Source: Acinetobacter genomosp. 15BJ
GTDB taxonomy: Bacteria; Pseudomonadota; Gammaproteobacteria; Pseudomonadales; Moraxellaceae
DNA: 64,000 nucleotides
Direction: 5' to 3'
NCBI RefSeq assembly: GCF_000400715.1
Contig: NZ_KE007347.1
Span: 248,001 to 312,000, forward strand
Shown here: positions 26,512 through 37,258 of the stretch, piece by piece
Position numbering within the stretch: the first letter of the stretch is position 1
Layout of the letters: each line of letters begins with the position of its first letter
Notes under the pieces: model-generated
What the model was told of the DNA's origin: nothing
Database searches by the model: none
What the model saw: the letters and a program-made list of their open reading frames with translations, nothing else
Translations under genes and position numbers: made by a program

Positions 26512-27459
26512 ATGAATTACGAAGTAAATCCTAAAGCTGCATATTTATTAGAACAATTTAGCTCGTTAGCATTTTTTGAGACTATGCGAAATAACTATGG
26601 TCTTTTTTTAGATAGTTTAGAAGAACTATTTGAAATCTATATGCATAATTTACCATATAATTTACGAAGTTTACCCTTTCCAGAACAAGCAGATATTCAA
26701 TGGGGGGGGGCTGTTTTGCCTAATTTAAGAAATACGATGGATCGTATAGAGTCTGCATACGCAAAAATAAAAACAGGTGATTTTACTTATTTACGTTGTA
26801 CTGGAGAAATACGCTCTAATGATAAAGGTTTGAGTGAGTTTTCTCCACATTGGATGGATGATTTACCTACAGCTAAAGTAAAACAATGTTGGGATTACTA
26901 TTCAATTGCCAAAAGCTATGCTTCAATTATTTCAAATACTTATCCAACCTATTGGAATGTTGATGAGCTTGTTATTGATTATCCTGAAGCTGATATATTT
27001 CATGAAATCAATCTAGTTTTACCTGACTCTTATCCAATTTATAGGGTAAATCCAGAAATAATAGTTAAATCTAATGAGAACGTTGGGAAAACAGGTATCT
27101 ATATTTGTGAAGAAGACAGAGACAGAATTGAGTTTATGGCAACAAGTGAGGAGGAAGGTAGAGGAGTAGGAAGTGTTATAGCTACTGGAATGGATCCTGA
27201 AACATTTGAGACTTTTTATGGCGATTGTACTTGGATGTTAGTTGAGCGTATTGCAGATGAAGGTGGTTCATCTGAAACAATTCAAGTAGAAAACTTAAAA
27301 GGTTTTGCCGGTCAGACTTGTCAACGAGCAGGCAATTGGTGGAGCCCTGCAAATCAATTGCAATCCCGTTATTTTGAGCAGGGGGAGGTATTTCCCGAGG
27401 TTGAAAATAATAGTTGGGGTGAAACGATTTGGTATTTAGAAGTAACGAATAAACAGTAA
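26512..27459 (+). CDS. Putative immunity protein 1 of the VgrG cassette
   Basis: A 315-residue protein without signal peptide or membrane segment, so probably cytoplasmic, starting 17 bases after the effector stop. Its last 75 residues (RIADEGGSSETIQ to the end) are almost identical to those of the next gene, while the first 230 are only distantly related: the shared skeleton is LPNLRNTM, HWMDDL, the late PIYRVNPEI and GIYI. I associate this layout with the Imm71/Imm72 polymorphic-toxin immunity families from memory, unverified. It contains a nine-G tract at 26702-26710 that could cause slippage. Role is inferred from position. Confidence 0.6.
   Translation: MNYEVNPKAAYLLEQFSSLAFFETMRNNYGLFLDSLEELFEIYMHNLPYNLRSLPFPEQADIQWGGAVLPNLRNTMDRIESAYAKIKTGDFTYLRCTGEIRSNDKGLSEFSPHWMDDLPTAKVKQCWDYYSIAKSYASIISNTYPTYWNVDELVIDYPEADIFHEINLVLPDSYPIYRVNPEIIVKSNENVGKTGIYICEEDRDRIEFMATSEEEGRGVGSVIATGMDPETFETFYGDCTWMLVERIADEGGSSETIQVENLKGFAGQTCQRAGNWWSPANQLQSRYFEQGEVFPEVENNSWGETIWYLEVTNKQ
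26702..26710 (+). repeat. Nine-G homopolymer inside immunity gene 1
   Basis: Nine consecutive G bases encode W-G-G at residues 64-66. The paralogues at the same point read TGGGGTGAG (W-G-E), so the tract is a lineage-specific expansion in an otherwise AT-rich gene. Gain or loss of one G would truncate the protein. Confidence 0.85.
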
Positions 27460-29317
27460 TGTCACAATTTGAAATTCGTCCGCAGGAAATTTACTTACTT
27501 GAACGCTATAGTTCGACTGAATATTTTAAAGAACTGGTAGATGCTTTTAAAAATATGTTGGATGCAGCAGAAAATGCACTTGAGCTGTTTATGCAAGATT
27601 TACCTTATGATTATCGAAACCGACATATTTCACAACAGCCTGATGTGGTTTGGGGTGAGCATGTATTACCTAATTTCAGGTCAACTTTTGAGAGCTTGAA
27701 CTATGGGTACAAGCGTTTATTAGAGGGTGATTTATCTGCATTGCAATATGCAGGGAATGTGGTGACTGATTTTAGAGGACAGACTGCTGACTACCCAGCT
27801 GATTGGATGGATGAAGAAAATTATAGAAAATTTAATGATTGGCAAAATGAAGCAAGTACGTTGTCATCTAATATTAAAGCCACGGTTTTTGGTAATTGGG
27901 TTACAGGAAACCTTAGTGATAGATATAATGTTCAAGCTAGAGGAGAGTTAAATTTACCAAGGTCTTTACCAGTTTATCAATTAAGCGCTGATATCAAAGT
28001 GGAGACAGGAGAAACTGTGCCACAGAATGGTATTTACATTCCTGAAATACCTGAGGCAAGTGCACAGCTATTACTTAAAGGACACGATGCTATAGAGGCT
28101 CTGGTGGGATTAAGTCGTAGTGGTTTGCAATATGCTAGAGAAGAAAGTACAACATGGTTACTGGTGAGACGGGTTGCAGATGAAGGTGGTTCATCTGAGA
28201 CAATTCAAATAGAAAATTTAAAAGGTTTTGCTGGTCAGACTTGTCAACGAACAGGCAATTGGTGGAGTCCTGCAAATCAATTGCAATCCCGTTATTTTGA
28301 ACAGGGAGAGGTATTCCCTGAGGTTGAAAATAATAGTTGGGGGGAAACGATTTGGTATTTAGAAGTAACGAATAAAAAATAATGTCGCAATCATCTGAAA
28401 TTCGTCCGCAGGAAATTTTCCTACTTGAACACTATAGTTCGACTGAATATTTTAAAGAATTGGTAGAGGTTTTTAAAAATATGCTGGATGCAGCAGAGAA
28501 TGCGCTCGAGCTATTTATGCAGGATTTACCCTATGATTATCGAAACCGACATATTTCACAACAACCTGACATAGTTTGGGGTGAGCATGTATTGCCTAAT
28601 TTCAGATCAACTCTTGAGAGCTTGAATTATGGGTATAAACGTTTATTAGAGGGTGATTTATCTGCTTTGCAATATGCAGGGAATGTGGTGACTGACTTTA
28701 GAAATCAAAGAATAGACTATTTCCCTGATTGGATGGATGAGGGTAATTTAGCTTTATTTGATCAATGGCAAAGTAAAGCTAGTAAGTTATCATCTAATAT
28801 TAAAGCTACAGTTTTTGGTAGCTGGCCTATGACTTTTTTAACAGAAGACTATGATTCAGATTATTTAGGGGAGTTAAACTTACCATCATCTTTACCAATA
28901 TATAAGTTAAACCAAAATGTTACGGTAAAAACAGGCGAAACTGTGCCACAGGATGGTATTTACATTCCTGAAATACAGGAAGCAAGTGCACAGCTGCTGC
29001 TTAAAGGGCATGATGCGATAGAAGCATTAGTAGGACTTGATCCAGATTGCCCACAATATGATCATGAGGAAGATACGGAATGGGTATTGGTTGAACGAAT
29101 TGCAGACGAGGGTGGGGCATTTGAGACAATCCAAGCTGAAAACTTAAAAGGTTTTGCTGGTCAGACTTGTCAACAGACAGGTAATTGGTGGAGTCCTGCA
29201 AATCAATTGCAATCCCATTATTTTGTACAGGGAGAAGTATTTCCTGAGATTGAAAATAATAGTTGGGGTGAAACGATTTGGTATTTAGAAGTGACGAATA
29301 AGAAACAATCTATATTT
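27247..29317 (+). repeat. Three direct repeats of about 210 bases at the 3' ends of the immunity genes
   Basis: The segments 27247-27459, 28171-28382 and 29095-29310 encode the same C-terminal block (ADEGG, ENLKGFAGQTCQ, NWWSPANQLQS, NNSWGETIWYLEVTNK). Copies 1 and 2 differ at only about one base in twenty by eye; copy 3 is somewhat further away. They are substrates for recombination or gene conversion. Confidence 0.85.
27459..28382 (+). CDS. Putative immunity protein 2 of the VgrG cassette
   Basis: A 307-residue cytoplasmic-type protein, paralogous along its entire length to the next gene and at its C-terminus to the previous one. The start overlaps the previous stop as TAATG, giving translational coupling. 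Shared motifs: FEIRPQEIYLLERYSST, DLPYDYRNRHISQQPD, HVLPNFRSTFESL, LQYAGNVV, WMDEE, GIYIPEI and the conserved WWSPANQL tail. Its role as an antitoxin for the adjacent effector, or for related effectors of competitors, is inferred from gene order and absence of export signals. Confidence 0.6.
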   Translation: MSQFEIRPQEIYLLERYSSTEYFKELVDAFKNMLDAAENALELFMQDLPYDYRNRHISQQPDVVWGEHVLPNFRSTFESLNYGYKRLLEGDLSALQYAGNVVTDFRGQTADYPADWMDEENYRKFNDWQNEASTLSSNIKATVFGNWVTGNLSDRYNVQARGELNLPRSLPVYQLSADIKVETGETVPQNGIYIPEIPEASAQLLLKGHDAIEALVGLSRSGLQYAREESTTWLLVRRVADEGGSSETIQIENLKGFAGQTCQRTGNWWSPANQLQSRYFEQGEVFPEVENNSWGETIWYLEVTNKK

Positions 29318-29320
29318 TAA
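28382..29320 (+). CDS. Putative immunity protein 3 of the VgrG cassette
   Basis: A 312-residue paralogue of the preceding gene, coupled to it by another TAATG overlap. Most differences cluster at residues 110-165 (after DFRNQRIDYF), and the C-terminus extends by KQSIF. There is no signal peptide. A recent tandem duplication of gene 2 followed by divergence in the middle region explains the pattern. Cognate toxin specificity cannot be read from sequence. Confidence 0.6.
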   Translation: MSQSSEIRPQEIFLLEHYSSTEYFKELVEVFKNMLDAAENALELFMQDLPYDYRNRHISQQPDIVWGEHVLPNFRSTLESLNYGYKRLLEGDLSALQYAGNVVTDFRNQRIDYFPDWMDEGNLALFDQWQSKASKLSSNIKATVFGSWPMTFLTEDYDSDYLGELNLPSSLPIYKLNQNVTVKTGETVPQDGIYIPEIQEASAQLLLKGHDAIEALVGLDPDCPQYDHEEDTEWVLVERIADEGGAFETIQAENLKGFAGQTCQQTGNWWSPANQLQSHYFVQGEVFPEIENNSWGETIWYLEVTNKKQSIF

Positions 29321-29339
29321 AAATGTAAATGTAAGAAAT

Positions 29340-29525
29340 ATGAATAACTTTAATATTTTTGGAATTCTGTTCGTCAGCTTTTTATGTATGAGTTGCAGTA
29401 ATGGTCAGTCAGCTGCACAGGCTAATGCAGATACTCAAGATTTTGTGAAGAAATTAAATCCACAACATCGGTTTAAGGTGCATGGTTGCGCCAGAGGAGT
29501 TGGAGGAGGAAAAGGAAAATACTAA
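29340..29525 (+). CDS. Small lipoprotein, probably the start of a decayed gene
   Basis: Sixty-one residues with a lipoprotein signal peptide (FVSFLCMSC lipobox, Cys near residue 19). After about residue 45 the sequence becomes low-complexity (GVGGGKGKY) and stops. In another frame just downstream, codons for SFSQENKVLVVKYRDEIFHF run on, and a further frame continues GGYRLNNFRLL to a TAA at 29641-29643. This suggests a lipoprotein gene of about 100 codons broken by frameshifts, lying 19 bases after the last immunity gene. Confidence 0.45.
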   Translation: MNNFNIFGILFVSFLCMSCSNGQSAAQANADTQDFVKKLNPQHRFKVHGCARGVGGGKGKY

Positions 29526-29643
29526 TAAATAGTTTTTCTCAAGAAAATAAAGTGTTGGTAGTGAAATATAGAGATGAGATATTTCATTTTCTGATGGCGG
29601 TTATAGACTAAATAATTTTAGATTGTTGAAATCAAAAGATTAA
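29526..29643 (+). pseudogene. Possible frameshifted remainder of the small lipoprotein gene
   Basis: Protein-like codons occur in two alternating frames (SFSQENKVLVVKYRDEIFHF, then DGGYRLNNFRLLKSKD) before a stop at 29641-29643. It could instead be non-coding; no homologue was checked. Confidence 0.3.
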
Positions 29644-29656
29644 GAGTTATTAGCCA

Positions 29657-29944
29657 ATGAAAAATATAGATAAAATTAAAAACTTGAGTATAGGGTTAAT
29701 TGCCATATTTTTATTATTTGGTTGTAAGAATTCACAAGCTAAATATCAAGAGAAGTTTATAGCTCATGTCGCAGAAAAAGTGCCTGCTCCTTACAAGGAG
29801 TGTATGCTTAACTTCCTAAAAGAGAATTGGGATGAGGCTTGGAAGACTTATAATAATGAGAAAAAAAGAGAACCAAGAGGGGAGGCTGACATAGTAAACT
29901 TTATGATTGAAAAATATATTGATCAGTGTAAAAAAGAAAAATAA
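29657..29944 (+). CDS. Small lipoprotein of unknown function
   Basis: A 95-residue protein with a lipoprotein signal (LIAIFLLFGC, Cys near residue 23) followed by a charged helical domain that has two more cysteines (KECMLNF and DQCKKEK). The mature part is lysine- and glutamate-rich and could be anchored in the outer-membrane inner leaflet. The spacing of its two late cysteines would allow a disulphide. It is the last gene of the AT-rich block behind the VgrG cassette; whether it belongs functionally to the cassette is unknown. Confidence 0.6.
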   Translation: MKNIDKIKNLSIGLIAIFLLFGCKNSQAKYQEKFIAHVAEKVPAPYKECMLNFLKENWDEAWKTYNNEKKREPRGEADIVNFMIEKYIDQCKKEK

Positions 29945-30037
29945 TGGAAGTTTTTTTATAGTTCATCTGAGATATTTCTATTTTAGGGAATGCTGTGTGG
30001 ACTATCATGTGAAAAATAATTGTATGCTGATGAAATA

Positions 30038-30065
30038 AAAAAGCAGAGCCGAAGCTCTGCTTTTT
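30038..30065. terminator. Bidirectional terminator between the VgrG island and purB
   Basis: Perfect 12-base arms AAAAAGCAGAGC around CGAA, with A and T tracts on the two sides. It ends purB (stop at 30079, minus strand) and the plus-strand island. Confidence 0.85.
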
Positions 30066-30078
30066 AAGTTAATTAGTT

Positions 30079-31476
<1,398 letters not shown>

Positions 31477-31521
31477 TTAATTTTGGAATAAACATAAAAA
31501 TAAATTCGTTGTAGCATCGGT

Positions 31522-32253
31522 CTATACCACCTGATACTGCAAACGAGCGAGAGCTTGAATATCTTGCAATAACTTGCGTTTACTAAAGATCATACTCCAT
31601 GAGCTGCCACCTGACTGCTTCCATAAATGTGCCAGCTGTAGGCCTGTAAATAAGCTTGCACGAATACGGTTGGTATGATTGATGTCTTTAAATGCTTCGG
31701 CATTGCCACGGACTAAAATACGAGGATTGATTTGTCCTGCAGTTTCGACATAGGTTTGGGCTAAATTGGCGATGATGCTTGGGTGTAAATAGTTATTATC
31801 GAAAAAAGAGAGTTGCTTTAAGATTTTTTGTTGGGCAGTTTCTATAATTTTGACATATTCAGGATTGCTATAAACTTTCTTTTCCAACTGCAACAGGGCC
31901 ATTGCATAGGACATCGGCAGTTTTGCCGTCGACATTTTGGGAACACGGGATTTGGGTGCCGTATTAAAAGGCTGGGTAATACAACCTTCTAAGGTTTTTA
32001 ATCCGAGTGAAATATCTGCAAGCTGATTAAAAAAATCTAAGGTCTGAGTGGCATTATTTGCTGCAGGACGAATATTTAGACTGGCTTTAATCAATAGCTC
32101 AAAATAGAAATTACCACTATCGCCAATGCTTTGCTGGCCGGCCATTGCAGTCATATGTGTTAACTGAGTTGCCTGAAAGACTGCGGCCAATGCTAGAGCA
32201 CGGTTCTGTCTAACATTCAACGCTTGAGTGTGCTGAAAGGGTAACTCGACCAT
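31522..32253 (-). CDS. hflD: High-frequency lysogenization protein HflD homologue
   Basis: A 243-residue HflD (YcfC) protein. The all-helical N-terminus [18 protein letters not shown] and the [13 protein letters not shown] and [13 protein letters not shown](K) blocks are family hallmarks. In E. coli HflD is a peripheral inner-membrane protein that binds phage lambda CII; its housekeeping role is not clear. The mnmA-hflD-purB order is conserved from Escherichia to Acinetobacter. The ATG follows mnmA by 18 bases. Confidence 0.95.
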   Translation of the reverse strand: MVELPFQHTQALNVRQNRALALAAVFQATQLTHMTAMAGQQSIGDSGNFYFELLIKASLNIRPAANNATQTLDFFNQLADISLGLKTLEGCITQPFNTAPKSRVPKMSTAKLPMSYAMALLQLEKKVYSNPEYVKIIETAQQKILKQLSFFDNNYLHPSIIANLAQTYVETAGQINPRILVRGNAEAFKDINHTNRIRASLFTGLQLAHLWKQSGGSSWSMIFSKRKLLQDIQALARLQYQVV

Positions 32254-32271
32254 GCTTCGCTTCCAATTTCC

Positions 32272-33405
<1,134 letters not shown>

Positions 33406-33409
33406 CTAA

Positions 33410-33898
33410 TTAAGCATCCAAATGAGAAGTTAATGAGGGAGAAAAAGGGTGCTCATAAATAAGCGATAAAGGATATTTTTTGCCAGCAAGGGCATCTTCA
33501 ATAGCTTTTAAAACCAACGGGCTACGTGCACGTGCTGTTTCTTGTAACTCATCTAAATTCATCCATACTGCACCGACAATGCCTGTATCCAGTTGCGCAT
33601 TTTCTTCAACTGCCGTGACATGCGCCAAGAAGCAAAAACGGTAATAGGTACGATCTGGAAACATCGGTGGGGTATAAGTATAGATCCCAAGCAGATGATC
33701 AATTTCAACATGATGACCTGTTTCTTCTAAGGTCTCACGGATCGCTGCTTGAATAATGGTTTCGTCACATTCGACATGACCAGCAGGTTGATTAAACACG
33801 GTATGTACAAAGCCTTCGCTGTGTTCTTCAACAAACAGAAAACGTCCGTCTTTTTCGACTACAGTGGCGACTGTGACATGAGGTGTCCAAGCGGTCAT
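33410..33898 (-). CDS. nudJ: NUDIX hydrolase, NudJ-like
   Basis: A 162-residue NUDIX protein from the ATG at 33898 (an upstream start at 33910 is weaker). The Nudix box GHVECDETIIQAAIRETLEETG has the expected GX5EX7REUXEE pattern near residues 40-62. E. coli NudJ (YmfB), in the same position ahead of mnmA-hflD-purB, hydrolyses thiamine and nucleoside pyrophosphates; synteny supports that assignment. It is the first gene of the operon. Confidence 0.88.
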   Translation of the reverse strand: MTAWTPHVTVATVVEKDGRFLFVEEHSEGFVHTVFNQPAGHVECDETIIQAAIRETLEETGHHVEIDHLLGIYTYTPPMFPDRTYYRFCFLAHVTAVEENAQLDTGIVGAVWMNLDELQETARARSPLVLKAIEDALAGKKYPLSLIYEHPFSPSLTSHLDA

Positions 33899-34186
33899 AG
33901 AAAGCACCAAGGTTTTAAAAAACGTATTCTACAAAATTTGACTGTTTTTGGCTACACAGGAAGGCCAATTCGCTAAAGTGGAACAAAAATATTTGCTGCC
34001 ATCAGTGTGTATTTGATGTGTTGAGAATCGAAAAGGAATTGCTTCAAAAAAACAGAATGTGCTAGTGTGTTTTTTGATCACAAGGTAAAAATAATTATTC
34101 CACCCAACAAATGTGTCCTTTCACCGATTTAGAAGTAGAACAGATAATTGATTAGATTCATATACAGCACACGGAGTTGAAGTCAT

Positions 34187-35362
34187 ATGCAACATATTAA
34201 AATTAAACCTGGTGTCGCTTTAGCAGAACAAGCAGAAATTGGTCATAATCGCTGGCATCCAGATATTCCATTTTTAACATCGGTGAAACCTGGCGAAGAA
34301 ATTCTTATTGAAAGTCTGGACTTCTTAGATGCTCAAATTAAAGATACCGATGATGTGTCTGATGTGAAAAATGTGGATCTCACTCGAGCACATCCACTGA
34401 CAGGACCTTTTTATGTTGAAGGTGCTGAGCCGGGGGATTTATTGGTGATTGATCTTCTGGATATTCAGCCAATTTCCGATGTGGGTTTTTCTGGCGTTTT
34501 CGCGAAAGAAAATGGCGGTGGCTTTTTAGCGGATTATTTCCCTGAAGCGGACAAGGCAATTTGGGATTTAAAAGGATTATTTGCAACGTCGCGTCATATT
34601 CCCGGTGTTCGTATTGCTGGCTTGAAACATCCTGGCTTAATGGGGACGCTTCCTTCTCACGAACTTTTAAAAGAATGGAACCGCAGAGAAGCCTTATTGG
34701 TGCCTAAGGGACAGGCAAATCCACCTGACCCAAGGACTGCGGTGTTACGAGGCGTGACTGGGGCAGAGTTTGACCGGATGGCAGTTGAAGCGGCTCGTAC
34801 GGTGCCGCCGCGTGAACATGGTGGTAATACCGACATTAAAGATCTTGCTGCGGGCAGTCGTATTTATTTTCCTGTGTATCAGAAAGGCGCTGGTTTCTCG
34901 ATGGGTGATCTGCATTTCTCACAAGGTGATGGCGAAATCGGCTTCTGTGGTGCGATTGAAATGGACGGAGTAACCCGTGTTGGTTTTGACCTGATTAAAG
35001 GGGGGATGGAAAAATATAATATTGATTCACCGATCTTTGTTCCAAGTAATGTCAGACCAGCCTACGATCAGTGGTTAACCTTTGAAGGCATCAGTGTTGA
35101 AAATGGGGTAAACCATTATCTGGATGCTACAGTTGCCTATCGTCAGGCCTGTTTAAAAGCGATTAAATATCTTGAGAATTTTGGATTTACGGGATCTCAA
35201 GCCTATATGTTGCTGACCGCTGCACCTGTTGAAGGGCGTATCGGTGGCATTGTAGATATTCCAAACTGTGCTTGTACAATTTCTTTACCAACCTCTATCT
35301 TTGAGAAGAATATTTTGCCGCAAGGTGCCTTAAACGAGAAGAAGTTTTGGGGACATCGTTAG
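34187..35362 (+). CDS. fmdA: Formamidase (FmdA/AmiF acetamidase-formamidase family)
   Basis: A 391-residue cytoplasmic amidohydrolase that releases ammonia and formate from formamide. Family blocks seen: NRWHPDIPF near the start, AHPLTGPFYVEGAEPGDLL, IPGVRIAGLKHPGLMG, REHGGN(T)DIKDL, MGDLHFSQGDGEIGFCGAIEM and, near the end, SQAYMLLTAAPVEGRIGGIVDIPN with CACTISLPT. Length matches Methylophilus FmdA. It is followed by an FmdB-type regulator 43 bases downstream. No amide channel or transporter gene is adjacent, unlike some fmd clusters. Confidence 0.93.
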   Translation: MQHIKIKPGVALAEQAEIGHNRWHPDIPFLTSVKPGEEILIESLDFLDAQIKDTDDVSDVKNVDLTRAHPLTGPFYVEGAEPGDLLVIDLLDIQPISDVGFSGVFAKENGGGFLADYFPEADKAIWDLKGLFATSRHIPGVRIAGLKHPGLMGTLPSHELLKEWNRREALLVPKGQANPPDPRTAVLRGVTGAEFDRMAVEAARTVPPREHGGNTDIKDLAAGSRIYFPVYQKGAGFSMGDLHFSQGDGEIGFCGAIEMDGVTRVGFDLIKGGMEKYNIDSPIFVPSNVRPAYDQWLTFEGISVENGVNHYLDATVAYRQACLKAIKYLENFGFTGSQAYMLLTAAPVEGRIGGIVDIPNCACTISLPTSIFEKNILPQGALNEKKFWGHR

Positions 35363-35405
35363 TCTTGGATGAATGCAAGATTGATCGTTAAAGAAGGATT
35401 TTAAG

Positions 35406-35702
35406 ATGCCATTGTATGATTTTAGATGTGAACATTGTGAAGGGATTTTCGAGCAGAATGTCCCAATGGCCAGTATTGCAAGGGATAACACCTCTTGCCC
35501 ATATTGCCAGCAATCCATGTTATTAAAACCGATGATAACAGGGCATCAAAAGATCTCAGTCAAAAATAAATGGCGGCCCTCATCGAGTGCCGAGCAACTG
35601 GCAGGGCCCTTGGTTGAAGGACCTGGAACCAGCAAAAAAAGTGCTCGGACATCAGTATTGCATAACTGCCGAGGTGTGAATTGTTCTTTATGTGAGGTTT
35701 GA
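35406..35702 (+). CDS. fmdB: FmdB family zinc-ribbon protein
   Basis: A 98-residue protein whose first 50 residues are the FmdB zinc ribbon: MPLYDFRCEHC and, later, CPYC give the CxxC pairs. FmdB is a putative regulator of formamidase expression; the pairing with fmdA here supports the role. The C-terminal half is variable, ends in a CRGVNCSLC cysteine cluster and is unlike typical FmdB tails, which could form a second metal site. Confidence 0.85.
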   Translation: MPLYDFRCEHCEGIFEQNVPMASIARDNTSCPYCQQSMLLKPMITGHQKISVKNKWRPSSSAEQLAGPLVEGPGTSKKSARTSVLHNCRGVNCSLCEV

Positions 35703-35799
35703 GCGACTTCGCTTTGAGAGTAAGGGATGCCATTCTGTACATTTTATTGTACTAGGGTGGCATGCATATAAGCTTGATAATCTGTCTTTAGGAATCGTA

Positions 35800-36570
35800 T
35801 TATTCTTCTTGATATTCATCAAGATCTAATCTTTCCCATCCATCACCGATGAAATTTCTTTCAGCCATTTGACCGTATTCAAGATCAAAAACTTCATTCA
35901 GACTCGGGTCTTTTAAAATCATTTGTTCCAAGGCAACTAAGCGAATATCATCAGGCTCTTGATCACCAGTTAAAAACTGCCAATCTCCATCGGTATCATG
36001 AACAACACGTAAAATTGCTTGGTTATGCTCTAACCATTGCCGAGTGGTAAAAATACCGAGGTTTTTCGCTTCTCTGAACTTAAAATCTGTATTTCGGTCT
36101 AAGAGTGGTTGATCATAAATAAATTTTTCCTCAAACCCATCTTCCCAAGGCAATTTATTATTACGATCTGCCCAAACCAATTGCAAAGCGGAAAAATTGT
36201 CGTGTTGATAGTAATTTAAAGCCGCACCAAAATAATCTTCAATATTTTTAACATCTACATGCAAAAATTGAGCACGAGTTTCTTTAAAAATTTGATCGCC
36301 ATACTCTTGATTGATAGCAATTGTTTCTCCATTTTTGATCAGATTGGCGACATCATTGATGATGGTATGTGCTAAGTCCGTTGGTAACCCAAAGCATATA
36401 ATTTCAGGGTGCTGATAACTTTCATATAAACCGATACTATAACTAAAAGAGGGTAAATAGTCTGTCGCGCTAATTCCTATAACTTGTAGTCCGTACTTTT
36501 CAATATTGAGCTTAGTTGTATTAATGAGTGCATTCGGAGTAGGGCAATTATGTGAATGATCAGTGTTCAT
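35800..36570 (-). CDS. DUF4262 domain-containing protein
   Basis: A 256-residue protein whose first 150 residues match the DUF4262 fold: IEKYGLQVIGIS, SFSYSIGLYESYQHPEIICFGLP and the CxxP-like start HNCPTPNA. The C-terminal 100 residues (DGDWQFLTGDQEP, then ERLDLDEYQEE) add an acidic DUF2185-like end common to this family. It has no known enzyme activity. The gene is AT-rich with no operon partner and sits between fmdB and the carbonic anhydrase gene. Confidence 0.82.
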   Translation of the reverse strand: MNTDHSHNCPTPNALINTTKLNIEKYGLQVIGISATDYLPSFSYSIGLYESYQHPEIICFGLPTDLAHTIINDVANLIKNGETIAINQEYGDQIFKETRAQFLHVDVKNIEDYFGAALNYYQHDNFSALQLVWADRNNKLPWEDGFEEKFIYDQPLLDRNTDFKFREAKNLGIFTTRQWLEHNQAILRVVHDTDGDWQFLTGDQEPDDIRLVALEQMILKDPSLNEVFDLEYGQMAERNFIGDGWERLDLDEYQEE

Positions 36571-36622
36571 TAGATATCTCTAAAAGTTTATTATTTTTTA
36601 TTATGTATAAAGAATAACGAAG

Positions 36623-37165
36623 CTAGGCTTCGCTATTCTTGTAATTATCCTTCACTTTCACATAATGACGTGCCGAATAAGGAAGGAATTCCATTTCTTT
36701 TTCAGTCAGTGCACGAACTTGCTGTACTGGGCTACCGACATAGAGATAACCACTTTTTAGCACTTTACGCGGCGGCACCAGACTACCTGCACCAATCATC
36801 ACATCATCTTCAATAATCACGTCATCTAACACCACGGTATTAATTCCGATCAAGACACGATTACCAATGGTACATCCATGTAAAGTCACATGATGCCCAA
36901 CAGTTACATCTTCACCAATGACCAGTGGAGAACCATTCGGTTTAGATTGATTCTTATGGCTGACATGTAACATACAGTGATCTTGCACATTGCTGTTTTT
37001 GCCGATTTGAATCGAATTTACATCACCACGAATCACAGCAAAAGGCCAGACTGAAACATTCTCTGCTAATTTGACGTCACCAACCACAACTGACATTTCA
37101 TCTACATAGCAGCTTGCATCAACATCAGGTTTTTGGTCTAGATAGGGACGAATGTTCTTTGGCAT
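36623..37165 (-). CDS. Gamma carbonic anhydrase family protein (YrdA-like)
   Basis: A 180-residue left-handed beta-helix protein built from hexapeptide repeats (VVGDVKLAENVSVWPFAVIRGD and similar). The metal-binding histidines characteristic of gamma carbonic anhydrases are present in MLHVSHK (H67/H70), GHHVTLHG (H91/H92 and H96). The C-terminus SGYLYVGSPVQQVRALTEKE closely follows E. coli YrdA. Whether it hydrates CO2 or acts on another acyl substrate is not known for YrdA. The stop codon lies inside a hairpin at 36611-36639 that may terminate transcription. Confidence 0.9.
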   Translation of the reverse strand: MPKNIRPYLDQKPDVDASCYVDEMSVVVGDVKLAENVSVWPFAVIRGDVNSIQIGKNSNVQDHCMLHVSHKNQSKPNGSPLVIGEDVTVGHHVTLHGCTIGNRVLIGINTVVLDDVIIEDDVMIGAGSLVPPRKVLKSGYLYVGSPVQQVRALTEKEMEFLPYSARHYVKVKDNYKNSEA

Positions 37166-37208
37166 AGTGGCTTTCGATTGAAAAATTTAGATTAATTATA
37201 AAATAAAA

Positions 37209-37238
37209 AAGCACTCATACCCAAGAGCATGAATGCTT
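37209..37238 (-). terminator. Terminator of dacC
   Basis: Ten-base arms with one mismatch and a T run on the minus strand, 21 bases beyond the dacC stop at 37259. Confidence 0.65.
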
Positions 37239-37258
37239 AATCAACTAACATCTAAAAA

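Noticed and set aside
21920..30065. Similar hairpins at 21920-21947 and 30038-30065 as boundaries of a mobile cassette
   Set aside because: The hairpins share AAAAAGCAG(A/G)GC and GCTCTGCTTTTT, but such terminator sequences recur in this genus and there are no flanking direct repeats or recombinase. The coincidence is interesting but insufficient.
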